Shown one piece after another: positions 1 through 7,568 of a stretch of 29,273 nucleotides of DNA. The stretch is from PALSA-1296 sp038322815 (GTDB lineage Bacteria; Bacteroidota; Ignavibacteria; Palsa-1295). The notes beneath the pieces were generated by a model, which had not been told where the DNA came from, did not search any database, and saw nothing but the letters and a program-made list of their open reading frames with translations. The translations under genes and the position numbers were made by a program. Numbering within the stretch: position 1 is the stretch's first letter; each line of letters starts with the position of its first letter. The stretch lies in assembly GCA_038322815.1 (NCBI GenBank), contig JBBQGG010000039.1, positions 1-29,273 of the forward strand, in the 5' to 3' direction.

Positions 1-977
1 ATGATTGCGATATTATCGTCTATCATAACTACAGATGAAAAAGAAGATTCAATAGGAGAATATTGCTTCTGCCATGTTTTACCAGTATCGGATGTAGCAT
101 AAATTATTCCGTGAGGATTTATTCCGGTATTATCATCATCACCTACAATTATTCCATGTCCCTTATCTGCAAATGACATCCCATTAAATTCGGAACTTCG
201 CGAAACAAGTTTTGTCGAATCCCAAGTATTCCCACCATCCGTTGTTCTCCCTACAAAATAACGTCTGCAAGCGACGATAACTGTCTTCTCATTGAGAACC
301 TTACAGCAGCTAATATCTTCTGGTATTCCAGTGTACACAAATGTCCATGTTGCTCCGCCATCGGTGGTTTTTTGGCACCACCCTGCAACTGAATGTGGAA
401 ATATCCCTACTGCTTCTCCTACACCGTAACCAACTTTAGAATTTACAAAAGCGCCATCTAATTTTACTATGTCAGCAATCGAGTGAATTTCTTTCCATGT
501 CCCCCCCCCATCCGTTGTTCTTGCAGTCGTGGATGGAGCCATAATAATTCCAGTGTCATTATCTGCAAATCTCAATGGACCTGTAGCAATAGAATTTCTG
601 TCATGCTGCTGCCAAGAGCTACCTCCATCGGTGGTTTTCCATACATATTTTATCAGTGGGTCATCAGAAGAAGAATAACCAGTAGTTGCTGAAGTAAAGA
701 AAACATAGCCGGTTGGAATTGGAGTGGATAGTGTATCCCACGAAATCCCGCGATCGGACGACCTCATTAAAATAAGGAATGATTTATTCGAAGCAACAGC
801 ATATACAGTATTCTCTGGGAAAAACTGTAATCTGTCGATTGAATAGTTAGGTTTAGAAAAAACTAAAGTCCATCCGCTTGTCGTATCGACCTGCGGAAAT
901 TGCTGGTAGATTTGGTCTTGGGCAAGGCAGAGGCTTGCGATGAATGCAAGAAATACAAGAATGATGATGGTTTTCAT
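1..977 (-). CDS. Secreted Ycf48/BNR-repeat beta-propeller protein, copy A (3' end outside window)
   Basis: The reverse strand is open from an ATG at 977 to the left edge of the window, so the C-terminus is missing. I translated it by hand. It starts with a signal peptide (MKTIIILVFLAFIASLCLAQ) and carries repeated TTDGGxTW motifs typical of BNR/Ycf48-like beta-propellers. It aligns without net gaps over most of its length to the complete copy at 1775-3133, at roughly two thirds identity by eye. From that copy I infer that the missing end carries a T9SS sorting domain, which would make this a secreted or surface-anchored protein. Ligand and function are unknown. The coding sequence contains a run of nine G (501-509 on the plus strand, as C) inside a TTDGGGTW motif. 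It is divergent from the Xre-type gene at 1065. Confidence 0.82.
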   Translation of the reverse strand, partial: MKTIIILVFLAFIASLCLAQDQIYQQFPQVDTTSGWTLVFSKPNYSIDRLQFFPENTVYAVASNKSFLILMRSSDRGISWDTLSTPIPTGYVFFTSATTGYSSSDDPLIKYVWKTTDGGSSWQQHDRNSIATGPLRFADNDTGIIMAPSTTARTTDGGGTWKEIHSIADIVKLDGAFVNSKVGYGVGEAVGIFPHSVAGWCQKTTDGGATWTFVYTGIPEDISCCKVLNEKTVIVACRRYFVGRTTDGGNTWDSTKLVSRSSEFNGMSFADKGHGIIVGDDDNTGINPHGIIYATSDTGKTWQKQYSPIESSFSSVVMIDDNIAI

Positions 978-1000
978 AATAGTGTCCTTTCTTTTGCTTA

Positions 1001-1008
1001 CAAATATA
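1001..1008 (-). promoter_or_regulatory. Putative Bacteroidota-type -7 box (TATATTTG) for propeller copy A
   Basis: Read on the minus strand this is TATATTTG, which fits the Bacteroidota -7 consensus TAnnTTTG, and it lies about 24 bp upstream of the ATG at 977. No good -33 TTTG was found. The surrounding 12-mer CTTACAAATATA (plus strand, 997-1008) recurs exactly at 3291-3302 in the second cassette. That supports a functional role, either as promoter or as binding site for the neighbouring regulator. Confidence 0.4.
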
Positions 1009-1030
1009 TGAAACTTTTAAATAGTCGGGC

Positions 1031-1038
1031 TATTTTTG
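1031..1038 (+). promoter_or_regulatory. Putative -7 box (TATTTTTG) for Xre gene copy A
   Basis: TATTTTTG matches TAnnTTTG and lies 26 bp before the ATG at 1065. It faces the minus-strand box at 1001-1008 across 22 bp, so the two divergent transcripts would share one short control region. No -33 element was seen. Confidence 0.35.
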
Positions 1039-1064
1039 TGTTTCTTTTATAAATAAAAACTCTA

Positions 1065-1313
1065 ATGCTGCGTAAAATTGTACTTATGAAAATGCAGCAA
1101 ATCGTTGGTAGTAATATCAAAGCATTTCGGCTTCACCGAAAACTTACTCAGCAACAGCTTGCCGTCAAAGCCAAATCTCATAAGGCTTATATTGGTTTTA
1201 TCGAACGCGGTGAGAGGAATATTGCCCTTGAAACTCTTTGTGCTATTGCAAATGCCTTAGAGGTGTCACCATACGTTCTTCTTATTCCTGAAGCCAAACA
1301 ATGGCTGAAGTAA
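1065..1313 (+). CDS. Small Xre/Cro-C1 helix-turn-helix regulator, copy A
   Basis: This 82-residue protein is almost entirely one HTH_3 domain: NIKAFRLHRKLTQQQLAVKA forms the first helices, followed by AYIGFIERGERNIALETL and ANALEVSPYVLL. The size and the YIxxIERxxRN pattern resemble controller (C) proteins of restriction-modification systems, but no methylase or endonuclease lies nearby. It is divergent from propeller copy A and is probably a DNA-binding regulator of that gene or of itself. An in-frame ATG at 1086 (MKMQQIV) would give the same N-terminal length as copy B (MQINRIV), so the start is uncertain. Its 3' end is antisense to the end of the reading frame at 1187-1762. Confidence 0.85.
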   Translation: MLRKIVLMKMQQIVGSNIKAFRLHRKLTQQQLAVKAKSHKAYIGFIERGERNIALETLCAIANALEVSPYVLLIPEAKQWLK

Positions 1314-1762
1314 AGACTTTTGAAAGCTATATATAAATAGTCAGTACCCAGCATTCCACCCTCTTCATTATATCTCCACATCAGCCCGTCATAGAAATGA
1401 TCAGGTACTTGAAAAGGAAGAGCGAGATATGGCAATTGCTTAAATCCCATCATATCGACAGGTAACGGGAAAAAATTATTGAAACCATAGATGACGGAAC
1501 CGAGATTACGCTGACCAAAGTTATAATCTCCGGGAATAGAGGAAAACTCAGCTTCAAAATTTACGTTCAGAGAATCCATCTCCCGATGCATCACTGCCGT
1601 ATCTGTACCCGTCCATGAAGGTACACCTCCGTACATTCCGAAGAAAGTAAACCTGAGAGAATCGCGGTTTTCCCATCCTTTAGGGACAACAATTTGGGAG
1701 AATGCCGATGATGCAAAAAATAAACTCAGAACTAAGAAATTAAAACTTATAATTTTTCTCAT
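1187..1762 (-). CDS. 5' fragment of a secreted-protein gene, probably truncated by rearrangement
   Basis: The reading frame starts 12 bp downstream of propeller copy B on the same strand and begins with a clear signal peptide (MRKIISFNFLVLSLFFASSAFSQ). Up to about residue 150 it looks like a mature secreted protein rich in aromatic residues and glycine (FFGMYGGVPSWTGTD, SVIYGFNNFFPLP). The last 42 or so residues are encoded antisense to the Xre gene at 1065-1313 and are probably not native. I read it as the N-terminal part of a longer exported protein whose 3' part was lost when cassette A joined at about 1313-1345. I do not recognise the family. It could still be translated, but the product would have a random tail and no sorting domain. 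Confidence 0.55.
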   Translation of the reverse strand: MRKIISFNFLVLSLFFASSAFSQIVVPKGWENRDSLRFTFFGMYGGVPSWTGTDTAVMHREMDSLNVNFEAEFSSIPGDYNFGQRNLGSVIYGFNNFFPLPVDMMGFKQLPYLALPFQVPDHFYDGLMWRYNEEGGMLGTDYLYIAFKSLYFSHCLASGIRRTYGDTSKAFAIAQRVSRAIFLSPRSIKPI

Positions 1763-1774
1763 AAGAAGTTTTCC

Positions 1775-3133
1775 TTATTTTTGGATTGTGAAGGAACCAG
1801 TGAAAGAATCCTGTGGAGTCGTCAAATGGAAATAATACATCCCATTTGCAAGATTGGAGCCGTCGAAGATTGTCTGATGCGTTCCTATCTCCTGAAGTCC
1901 GAGATTCATATCTCCAACCGTTACTCCTTGAATGTTATAAAAACTGAATGCGACCGCTTGTGGTGAAGGAAGTTGATACTGAATGGTGACTATTCCTGTA
2001 TTCGGATTTGGAAAGGTCTGAACATGAAAGTCAATTGTATGCTGAGCAACGGAAGAGAAATTACCGCCGTTAATTGTACGATAGATTTTACCGCCATCGC
2101 CAGTAATAATTGCAATATTATCGTCAATCATTAATACGGAAGTAAAAGTGGCCTCTTTGGGAGCATACTGTTTTTGCCAAGTTTTTGCTGTATCGGTTGT
2201 CACATAAATTATTCCATGAGGATTTATTCCTTGATTGTCATCGTCACCTACGATTATTCCGTGAGCTTTATTTGCAAATGACATCCCAAGAAAATCTGTT
2301 TTTCTTGAGACAAGTCTTGTAGAATCCCAAGTATTTCCACCATCAGTAGTTCTCCCTACAAAATAAGAATTACAGGCAACAACTACTGTTTTTTCATCAA
2401 GCACTTCACAGCAATTAATATCTGCAGGTATTCCTGTATAGATAAATTTCCATGTTGCCCCTCCATCGGTAGTTTTTTGACACCAACCGGCATAAGGATT
2501 TGAACCCACACTAATTGCATCTCCAACCGCATATCCTACTTTGGAATTCGAAAAAGAGGCATCCGTTATAACTAAATCTGTAATCCAATTAATTTCTTTC
2601 CATGTCTCTCCGGCATTCGTTGTTCGAGCCATTTGACCTGAGCCAAAAACTATCCCTGTATCTTTATCTGCAAATGCAATGCGTCCGGAGGCTATAGAGG
2701 GTCGATCATGAGGCTGCCAGGAATTACCGCCGTCCGTCGTTTTCCATATAAATTTCATTCGAGGATCATCTGAAGAAGAATAACCAGTCATGACAGAAGT
2801 GAAAGTTACATCCCCAGTAGGGATTGGGGTTGAAAGCGTGTCCCATGATATTCCTCCATTGTAAGAGCGCATCAGAATAAGAATTGATTTATTCGAAGCG
2901 ACAGCATATACGGTATTTTCGGGAAAGTATTGCAATCCAACAATAAAATACCGAGGGTTAGAAAACACCAGCTGCCATCCGCTTGTCGTATCGGCTTGCG
3001 GAAGCTGCTGGTGAATTTGGTCTTGGGCAAGGCTTGCGCCTGCCAGAACTGCGATAAAAAAGAATGCGAAGATGATTTTTATAAAGAATCTCCTATTAAA
3101 TAATCGATTAACATACTTTAAAAGTACCCTCAT
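1775..3133 (-). CDS. Secreted Ycf48/BNR-repeat beta-propeller protein with T9SS sorting domain, copy B
   Basis: This 452-residue protein has an N-terminal membrane-targeting stretch ending in FIAVLAGASLAQ, preceded by a basic extension (residues 1-20) absent from copy A. The body holds at least five repeats of the TTDGGxTW type (about residues 133, 166, 222, 263, 315 and a weaker one near 355), the hallmark of BNR/Ycf48-like propellers. The end, from FPNPNTGIVTIQYQLPSP to SFTIQK (about 375-452), is a T9SS type A sorting domain, so the protein should cross the outer membrane through T9SS and be released or anchored. In photosystem II Ycf48 acts in assembly, but in heterotrophs these propellers are generic secreted proteins, so function is unassigned. 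The downstream fragment at 1762 may be co-transcribed. Confidence 0.88.
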   Translation of the reverse strand: MRVLLKYVNRLFNRRFFIKIIFAFFFIAVLAGASLAQDQIHQQLPQADTTSGWQLVFSNPRYFIVGLQYFPENTVYAVASNKSILILMRSYNGGISWDTLSTPIPTGDVTFTSVMTGYSSSDDPRMKFIWKTTDGGNSWQPHDRPSIASGRIAFADKDTGIVFGSGQMARTTNAGETWKEINWITDLVITDASFSNSKVGYAVGDAISVGSNPYAGWCQKTTDGGATWKFIYTGIPADINCCEVLDEKTVVVACNSYFVGRTTDGGNTWDSTRLVSRKTDFLGMSFANKAHGIIVGDDDNQGINPHGIIYVTTDTAKTWQKQYAPKEATFTSVLMIDDNIAIITGDGGKIYRTINGGNFSSVAQHTIDFHVQTFPNPNTGIVTIQYQLPSPQAVAFSFYNIQGVTVGDMNLGLQEIGTHQTIFDGSNLANGMYYFHLTTPQDSFTGSFTIQK

Positions 3134-3243
3134 AAGGCTAAAAGTTACACGCCTTATAAGGGTATAAATTCATGCCAATTAGAACAAGGCTTGCTAAAAA
3201 GTATCTCTGGAAAGTGTCTCTTTACTAACTAATGCCTTTTCAG

Positions 3244-3258
3244 TGTCAGAAAGTGACA
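3244..3258. promoter_or_regulatory. Inverted repeat TGTCA-N5-TGACA, possible operator
   Basis: TGTCA (3244-3248) and TGACA (3254-3258) are perfect inverted half-sites separated by five bases, in the gap between propeller copy B and Xre copy B. A dyad of this size suits an Xre-type dimer. I do not see the same dyad in the shorter gap of cassette A, so the assignment is weak. Confidence 0.25.
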
Positions 3259-3263
3259 TTCAT

Positions 3264-3287
3264 ATCCTCAGCAACTCAACTGAGGAT
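3264..3287. promoter_or_regulatory. Perfect 8-bp hairpin in the copy B leader
   Basis: ATCCTCAG (3264-3271) pairs perfectly with CTGAGGAT (3280-3287) around an 8-base loop. There is no T-run on either side, so it is not a standard terminator. If the -7 box at 3295-3302 is used, this hairpin would sit at the very 5' end of a roughly 155-nt leader of propeller copy B. An operator dyad is the alternative. Confidence 0.35.
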
Positions 3288-3290
3288 TGA

Positions 3291-3302
3291 CTTACAAATA
3301 TA
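3291..3302 (-). promoter_or_regulatory. Conserved 12-mer with -7 box, cassette B
   Basis: The plus strand reads CTTACAAATATA, identical to 997-1008 in cassette A. On the minus strand it contains TATATTTG (TAnnTTTG). It lies about 160 bp upstream of propeller copy B but only 42 bp from the Xre start at 3344, so it may be a promoter, a regulator-binding site, or both. Confidence 0.35.
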
Positions 3303-3343
3303 GTATGTAGTGGATTTCCTCTAAAATTCCGAAATTGTATACA

Positions 3344-3613
3344 ATGCAAATAAATCGGATCGTAGCAGACAATGTTAGGGGATTTCGGCATAAACTCGAC
3401 GTTTCTCAGGAAAAACTTGCTGAGTACGCAGACTTGCATCGAAATTATATTGGTTATATAGAACGGGAAGAACGGAACGTAACTTTGGGTGGTATAGCCA
3501 AACTTGCAAAAGCTTTAAAGGTTAAGCCTTATGTTCTGTTTATAGAAAATGCTCACAGACTCGCTGAGAAAGAATTAGCTGAATTGAATTCTTTTCAAGT
3601 GCGAAAACATTAA
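3344..3613 (+). CDS. Small Xre/Cro-C1 helix-turn-helix regulator, copy B
   Basis: This 89-residue protein is homologous to copy A: NVRGFRHKLDVSQEKLAEYA, then NYIGYIEREERNVTLGGIAKLAKALKVKPYVLF, followed by a charged tail of about 22 residues. I start it at the ATG at 3344. The reading frame can be extended 9 bp to a TTG at 3335, but ATG matches the length of copy A. It is divergent from propeller copy B across 210 bp that hold two dyads and the conserved 12-mer. A DNA-binding role is secure from the fold. Control of the adjacent propeller gene is inferred from repeated synteny. Its 3' end converges on the surA-like gene with 45 bp between. Confidence 0.85.
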   Translation: MQINRIVADNVRGFRHKLDVSQEKLAEYADLHRNYIGYIEREERNVTLGGIAKLAKALKVKPYVLFIENAHRLAEKELAELNSFQVRKH

Positions 3614-3658
3614 TAATAATAAGACATATACTTCCGTGAATAAGCCGCTATAAATATT

Positions 3659-4984
3659 CTACTTCTGCTCCCGAATTTCCACATAGACATTCTTTCTGGA
3701 ATCGGCAACGAATTTCTGCACCTCTTGGGACATCTTCCATTGCATAGCAAGTGCTTCTAAGTCGCGGTAATCGGTTTTTAACGATGGCTGATGCGGCTCA
3801 ATGCGGGCGATCAGTTTCACGATCTGAAATCCGGTAAGGGTGCGGGAATATGCGATCTTAACAGGACGTGAAATATCTCCGATAGCCATGGAGTCGATGA
3901 CAGCATGCTGCTCAGCGCCAAGTTCTTCTAAGCGTACTCTGCCAAGTGTGCCGCCGTTAATTTTCGATTCGGCGTCGTCGGAATATTCTGATGCTAATCG
4001 TGCAAAGTCTTCACCGTTCTTCGCACGCGTTCGTAAACTTTCGATCAGATACAAAATAGAATCTTCGTCGTTCTTACTTGTTGCAGGTTTAAGAAGGATC
4101 TGCGCAACTCTGATCTCTTCTCCTTTGCGCTCCAAAAGTTTAATGATATGGATTCCCTGATCTGTTTCTATAGGATCGGATATTTCTCCGGCTTTAAGTT
4201 TGAATGCGGCGGATTCAAAATCAGGCAGGAATGTTCCTCGCGGATACGGTCCGCCAAGATCGCCGCCGGTTTTTGCAGTGGAGTGCTGTGAGTACCGAGC
4301 AGCGAAATCAGAAAAAGAAGCTCCGTTACGAATAGAATCCACCAACGATTTTGCAAAGGATTTCATCTTTTGCTTTTGCAAGGGATCGGGTTTAATGAGC
4401 TTAACGATCGTTGCAAGCTCGACCTGCGCTGTGATGCGAGGCAGACTGTCTTTATATGCGGCAAAAAATTCCTGCATATCACGCTTAGAAACCACCTGTG
4501 GATGCGAGAACTTTGCACCTCGCACTTTTTCGATCATAATGGATTCTCGCGCGCGGTCGCGGAGTTCCGGCGAGGAATTGATCTCTCCAACTGATTTTCC
4601 GAACGCCTTTTCCATTTCTGTACGTGATCCGAACTGGCGCTCATATTGCTTGATACGCTGATCAAGACGCTCATCGATCTCGCCCTCGGAAACCGTAATA
4701 GTCGAATCCATTTCGGCACGAACGAGAAGAACTCTCTGATCGATCTCCGATTGCAATATCTGTTCGCGAAGCCTTGCGATGGTATCAGAAGATGTTCCGG
4801 TCTTCGTGCCTAAGGTCATCATAAGCTGTGCGTCGATCGTCGATTTTAAGATCGGATATTTCCCGACGACGGCAATAACAGCGTCAAGTTTCTCACCATC
4901 ATGTATCTGCTTTGGCTGTGCAAAGAGCGAAGCGGAGAAAAAAAGTACAGAGAGAGAAAAAATTATATATTTATAGCTGTTCAT
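3659..4984 (-). CDS. Periplasmic SurA-like peptidyl-prolyl cis-trans isomerase (two parvulin domains)
   Basis: The 441-residue product has a signal peptide (ends SASLFAQ), a SurA-type N-terminal chaperone region (about 30-165: DAVIAVVGKYPILKSTIDAQ, then a long charged helical stretch) and two PpiC/parvulin domains. The first is about 183-288 (AQVELATIVKL, TGGDLGGPYPRG, GEISDPIETDQGIHIIKLL) and the second about 293-395 (RVAQILLKPA, NGGTLGRVRLEEL, GFQIVKLI). The order matches SurA, which chaperones outer-membrane proteins through the periplasm. It follows the ppiC-like gene by 99 bp on the same strand, and the two probably form a folding unit. SurA itself is hard to separate from other multi-parvulin proteins, so no symbol is given. 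Confidence 0.9.
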   Translation of the reverse strand: MNSYKYIIFSLSVLFFSASLFAQPKQIHDGEKLDAVIAVVGKYPILKSTIDAQLMMTLGTKTGTSSDTIARLREQILQSEIDQRVLLVRAEMDSTITVSEGEIDERLDQRIKQYERQFGSRTEMEKAFGKSVGEINSSPELRDRARESIMIEKVRGAKFSHPQVVSKRDMQEFFAAYKDSLPRITAQVELATIVKLIKPDPLQKQKMKSFAKSLVDSIRNGASFSDFAARYSQHSTAKTGGDLGGPYPRGTFLPDFESAAFKLKAGEISDPIETDQGIHIIKLLERKGEEIRVAQILLKPATSKNDEDSILYLIESLRTRAKNGEDFARLASEYSDDAESKINGGTLGRVRLEELGAEQHAVIDSMAIGDISRPVKIAYSRTLTGFQIVKLIARIEPHQPSLKTDYRDLEALAMQWKMSQEVQKFVADSRKNVYVEIREQK

Positions 4985-5083
4985 TCTTTTATGTAAATGT
5001 ATGGGGAGACCCAGGCTTTAGCCTTCGTGAACGTCTCATCGTGTCAAGCCCGCGCGGGCGAAAAGTCTAGCCTTCCGTTGATT
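4985..5083. other. Short palindrome-bearing spacer between the two PPIase genes
   Basis: The 99-bp gap contains AGGCTTTAGCCT (5013-5024, 5-bp arms) and the GC-rich palindrome CCCGCGCGGG near 5049-5058. The GCTTTAGCC core resembles the interior of the intergenic repeats further right, but the TGTCATTG ends are missing. It may be a degraded repeat. No gene or terminator with a U-run is seen. Confidence 0.35.
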
Positions 5084-7261
5084 TTACTTCGCGGAAAATT
5101 TGTGAGCCTTCCATGCATCTTCGATCACTTGCGTATTGATCTGGCGTTTATATTTTTTTCGAAGTTCATTTACCCATTGCAGGCGTAATTCATTCGAAAG
5201 ATCATCCTGATACTGGCTTGCAACTTCCTGACGTGCTTCATCATACGTTTTTTGTGTAACCGGAGCGCGGCGATTAAGTTTGACGATAGAGAAACCGGAT
5301 TGAAAACTAAACGGCTCTTTTACATCATCGACCGTAAAACTAAATGCCTTTTTCGACATTTCATTTTCATCTTTGGTCAGGAGTCCCCAATGCCCTGCTT
5401 TTTCCTTAAAGCCGGGACGCTCAGTATATTTTTTAGCAAGCGTATCAAAATTCGCGCCATTCATGATCTGTTTATAAAGCTCCTTTGCGACGGAATCATT
5501 GTAGACGTAAATTTCCGATACATCAACACGCTCCGGCCACATGAAACGAACTTTATTATCCTGATAAAATTTCCGCTCCTTTAAACTATCTGGTACAACC
5601 TTTGCCCATATCCGTTTATTCTCCAGTTCAAAGAGCGTGATGCCATTTTTATAGTCATCCATGATCTTTTCGAATTCCGGAAAGCGTTTGCTGACATCTT
5701 TCGCCATGATGGCTATTGTGGCGTCGTCAAGATTTTTCCCGATCTGTTCAGTGACAGAGTTGCGTGAAAGAGCAATACCGGGTTGTGCGTTCAATGAATC
5801 CAAAAGTGATCCGATGTTCCAGTTCTTTCCGCCGATTCCAAAGATAGTAAGATTGCGCTCTCCCAATGTAAACTTCTTTGACCAAGCGCTATCAAGAGTT
5901 GTCCTCGTTGAATCGATGCGCGACATGAATATATTCATTGCTGACTGCTCAATGTGTGCATTGTATTGCTTCTTCACCTCAGCAAGTTTTTTTGTGCGGT
6001 CATCGTTGAAATAATATTGCTTATAAAGCTTCTTCAGCATATCTTTTTCCTGATCGTAGGATTTTGGCTGAAAGGATCCGTCTCTGCGGATAATATGATA
6101 GCCCTTCGACGTACGTACAATTCCTGAAATTTCCCCGTCTTTCAATCCGTAGGCAGCCTGATCGAAAGCCTTTTCGGTACGACGTTCTTCGCGGTTAATG
6201 AAATCGAGATCTCCGCCATTTGCAGCAGTAAATTTATCATCGCTCGAAGCTTTGGCAACTTCCTCAAACTTTGCACCTGCTTTTACAGACTTATAAAGAC
6301 TATCGGCTTGATGATAGTAGCGAAGCGTATCATTTCCTTTTACACTATTGCCCATACCAATAAGGATATGATGCGCTTTTATCCCGCCCAATCGTTTATG
6401 CCTATCTAATAATTGAATGATATGATATCCGTATCTGGTGCGTACCGGAGTTTTTGTAACCTCGCCAACATTTAAAGCATAAGCGGCTTCTTCAAAAGGA
6501 CGGACGGTCATGCCGCCAGTAAAATAACCCAATTCTCCGCCTTCTTTTGCACTGTTGTGATCGTCAGAGCCATCCCAAAGTGTCGTGTCGGAGATCTTCT
6601 TTGTCTTACGTTCACGTTCTTTATCTATTGCTTTGATGTGATCATCGAGAAACTCTGCATCTTTCTGGCTGAGCACGACGTAACCGATCGACTCTCCCTG
6701 TTGGATGCGTCCAAGAGCTTTCATTGCTTTGTTGTATGCACGAAGTGTATCTGCAGGATCGTTCGCATTTTTGATGGCAGCAAGAAAATGTGCAACATTA
6801 ACTTCCCACTGACGATGTTCCCAAAGCCGATGGACGTTTGGCTCGGTAATTTCTTTATCTGTTACGAAAGGACCTGCAAGCATCGTGCGATACCCCTCGA
6901 TCTCATTCTGGATCTTCGGGTCATGATCGATATTCATCTCCTTCGCCTCTAAGAGTTTGAGGCGGTAATCGGAATAGATCGTTAAAAAATCTTTCAGTGA
7001 ATCAAGAGTTGAGCCATAAGGATCCTTATCGTTCATCCGGTGGTAGGCTTCTTCAAATTCATCAAGGTGGATATCTTCCTTCGAGGTTTTGATAAGAACA
7101 GGGGATGCAGTCTTTTTCGTAGTTGACGCATCAGGGGCAGTAAATGTCTTTGATGGTTGTTTCTGCGCTAATGTAGTTGTTATATAACCGCAAATTACAG
7201 TAAAAACAACAATTCCAATTCCCAAAATAATTTGGCGTGTTTGTTTTGAGTATCTACCCAT
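5084..7261 (-). CDS. Membrane-anchored peptidyl-prolyl isomerase with three PpiC domains
   Basis: The 725-residue protein has one N-terminal transmembrane segment (IILGIGIVVFTVICGYITTT, residues 10-29) that could be an uncleaved anchor or a signal peptide ending at LAQ. Three parvulin-like domains follow: about 150-285, with an insert of some 50 charged residues before GGELGYFTGG; about 290-395 (AHHILIGMG, NGGDLDFINREE, GYHIIRRDG); and about 570-670 (VSEIYVYND, AGHWGLLTKDE, GFSIVKLNRR). The middle (400-560) is helical and lacks a recognised domain. It should act in the periplasm on exported proteins. The surA-like gene follows 99 bp downstream. Its upstream gap of 307 bp suggests its own promoter. 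Confidence 0.88.
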   Translation of the reverse strand: MGRYSKQTRQIILGIGIVVFTVICGYITTTLAQKQPSKTFTAPDASTTKKTASPVLIKTSKEDIHLDEFEEAYHRMNDKDPYGSTLDSLKDFLTIYSDYRLKLLEAKEMNIDHDPKIQNEIEGYRTMLAGPFVTDKEITEPNVHRLWEHRQWEVNVAHFLAAIKNANDPADTLRAYNKAMKALGRIQQGESIGYVVLSQKDAEFLDDHIKAIDKERERKTKKISDTTLWDGSDDHNSAKEGGELGYFTGGMTVRPFEEAAYALNVGEVTKTPVRTRYGYHIIQLLDRHKRLGGIKAHHILIGMGNSVKGNDTLRYYHQADSLYKSVKAGAKFEEVAKASSDDKFTAANGGDLDFINREERRTEKAFDQAAYGLKDGEISGIVRTSKGYHIIRRDGSFQPKSYDQEKDMLKKLYKQYYFNDDRTKKLAEVKKQYNAHIEQSAMNIFMSRIDSTRTTLDSAWSKKFTLGERNLTIFGIGGKNWNIGSLLDSLNAQPGIALSRNSVTEQIGKNLDDATIAIMAKDVSKRFPEFEKIMDDYKNGITLFELENKRIWAKVVPDSLKERKFYQDNKVRFMWPERVDVSEIYVYNDSVAKELYKQIMNGANFDTLAKKYTERPGFKEKAGHWGLLTKDENEMSKKAFSFTVDDVKEPFSFQSGFSIVKLNRRAPVTQKTYDEARQEVASQYQDDLSNELRLQWVNELRKKYKRQINTQVIEDAWKAHKFSAK

Positions 7262-7568
7262 AAGAAATGAAGAATGAAATATATAGCCTGTCCTGTCTGC
7301 GGCAAAATACCTACGGTCAGGACCCTAAGTAAAAAAATACTACGATTTAACGAGCCAAAAGTAACACTGGAAAAGGGTGGTTAGGTTCGAAAAAATGAGG
7401 GGAGGTTATTTGGGGAGATCACAATTTTCGCCATGCGAAAAAGGCCCTTTTCATCTGTAATGCTTAGATAAAAATAATGCTAAATCATAGGGGCGCATTA
7501 CATAATGCCCTTCTTGGAGATTACCGTAGATTCGATAGAGGGCAGGCGGAGCGTGCCCCTACGAACGA
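7262..7568. other. 307-bp gap between thiolase and ppiC-like genes
   Basis: No coding sequence is supported. The gap holds a small perfect hairpin, TTTTCGC (7425-7431) with GCGAAAA (7435-7441), without a following T-run, and an 80-bp repeat at 7485-7564. The promoter of the ppiC-like gene is presumably here, but I found no convincing box. Confidence 0.5.
7485..7564. repeat. 80-bp element with inverted ends TCATAGGGGC / GCCCCTACGA
   Basis: The ends TCATAGGGGC (7485-7494) and GCCCCTACGA (7555-7564) are inverted repeats with one mismatch. Inside them, the ATGCCC and GGGCAGG stretches extend the symmetry. It lies just downstream of the thiolase stop. This is a different family from the TGTCATTG elements, and only one copy is visible here, so calling it an interspersed repeat rests on its structure. 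Confidence 0.4.

Noticed and set aside
1..3133. Tandem DNA repeats from recurring TTDGGxTW codons
   Set aside because: These are diverged protein repeats of beta-propeller blades, not nucleotide repeats or a CRISPR-like array.
1065..3613. Restriction-modification locus suggested by two controller-like Xre proteins
   Set aside because: No methyltransferase motif, endonuclease or specificity subunit is visible in any nearby frame; the neighbours are secreted propellers.
4200..4661. Plus-strand frame of 153 codons opposite the surA-like gene
   Set aside because: It lies wholly within a strongly supported gene on the other strand, and its translation is rich in Ser, Arg and Cys without any domain.
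7425..7441. Perfect 7-bp hairpin as a terminator for the thiolase gene
   Set aside because: There is no T-run after it on the minus strand and it lies over 120 bp from the thiolase stop.
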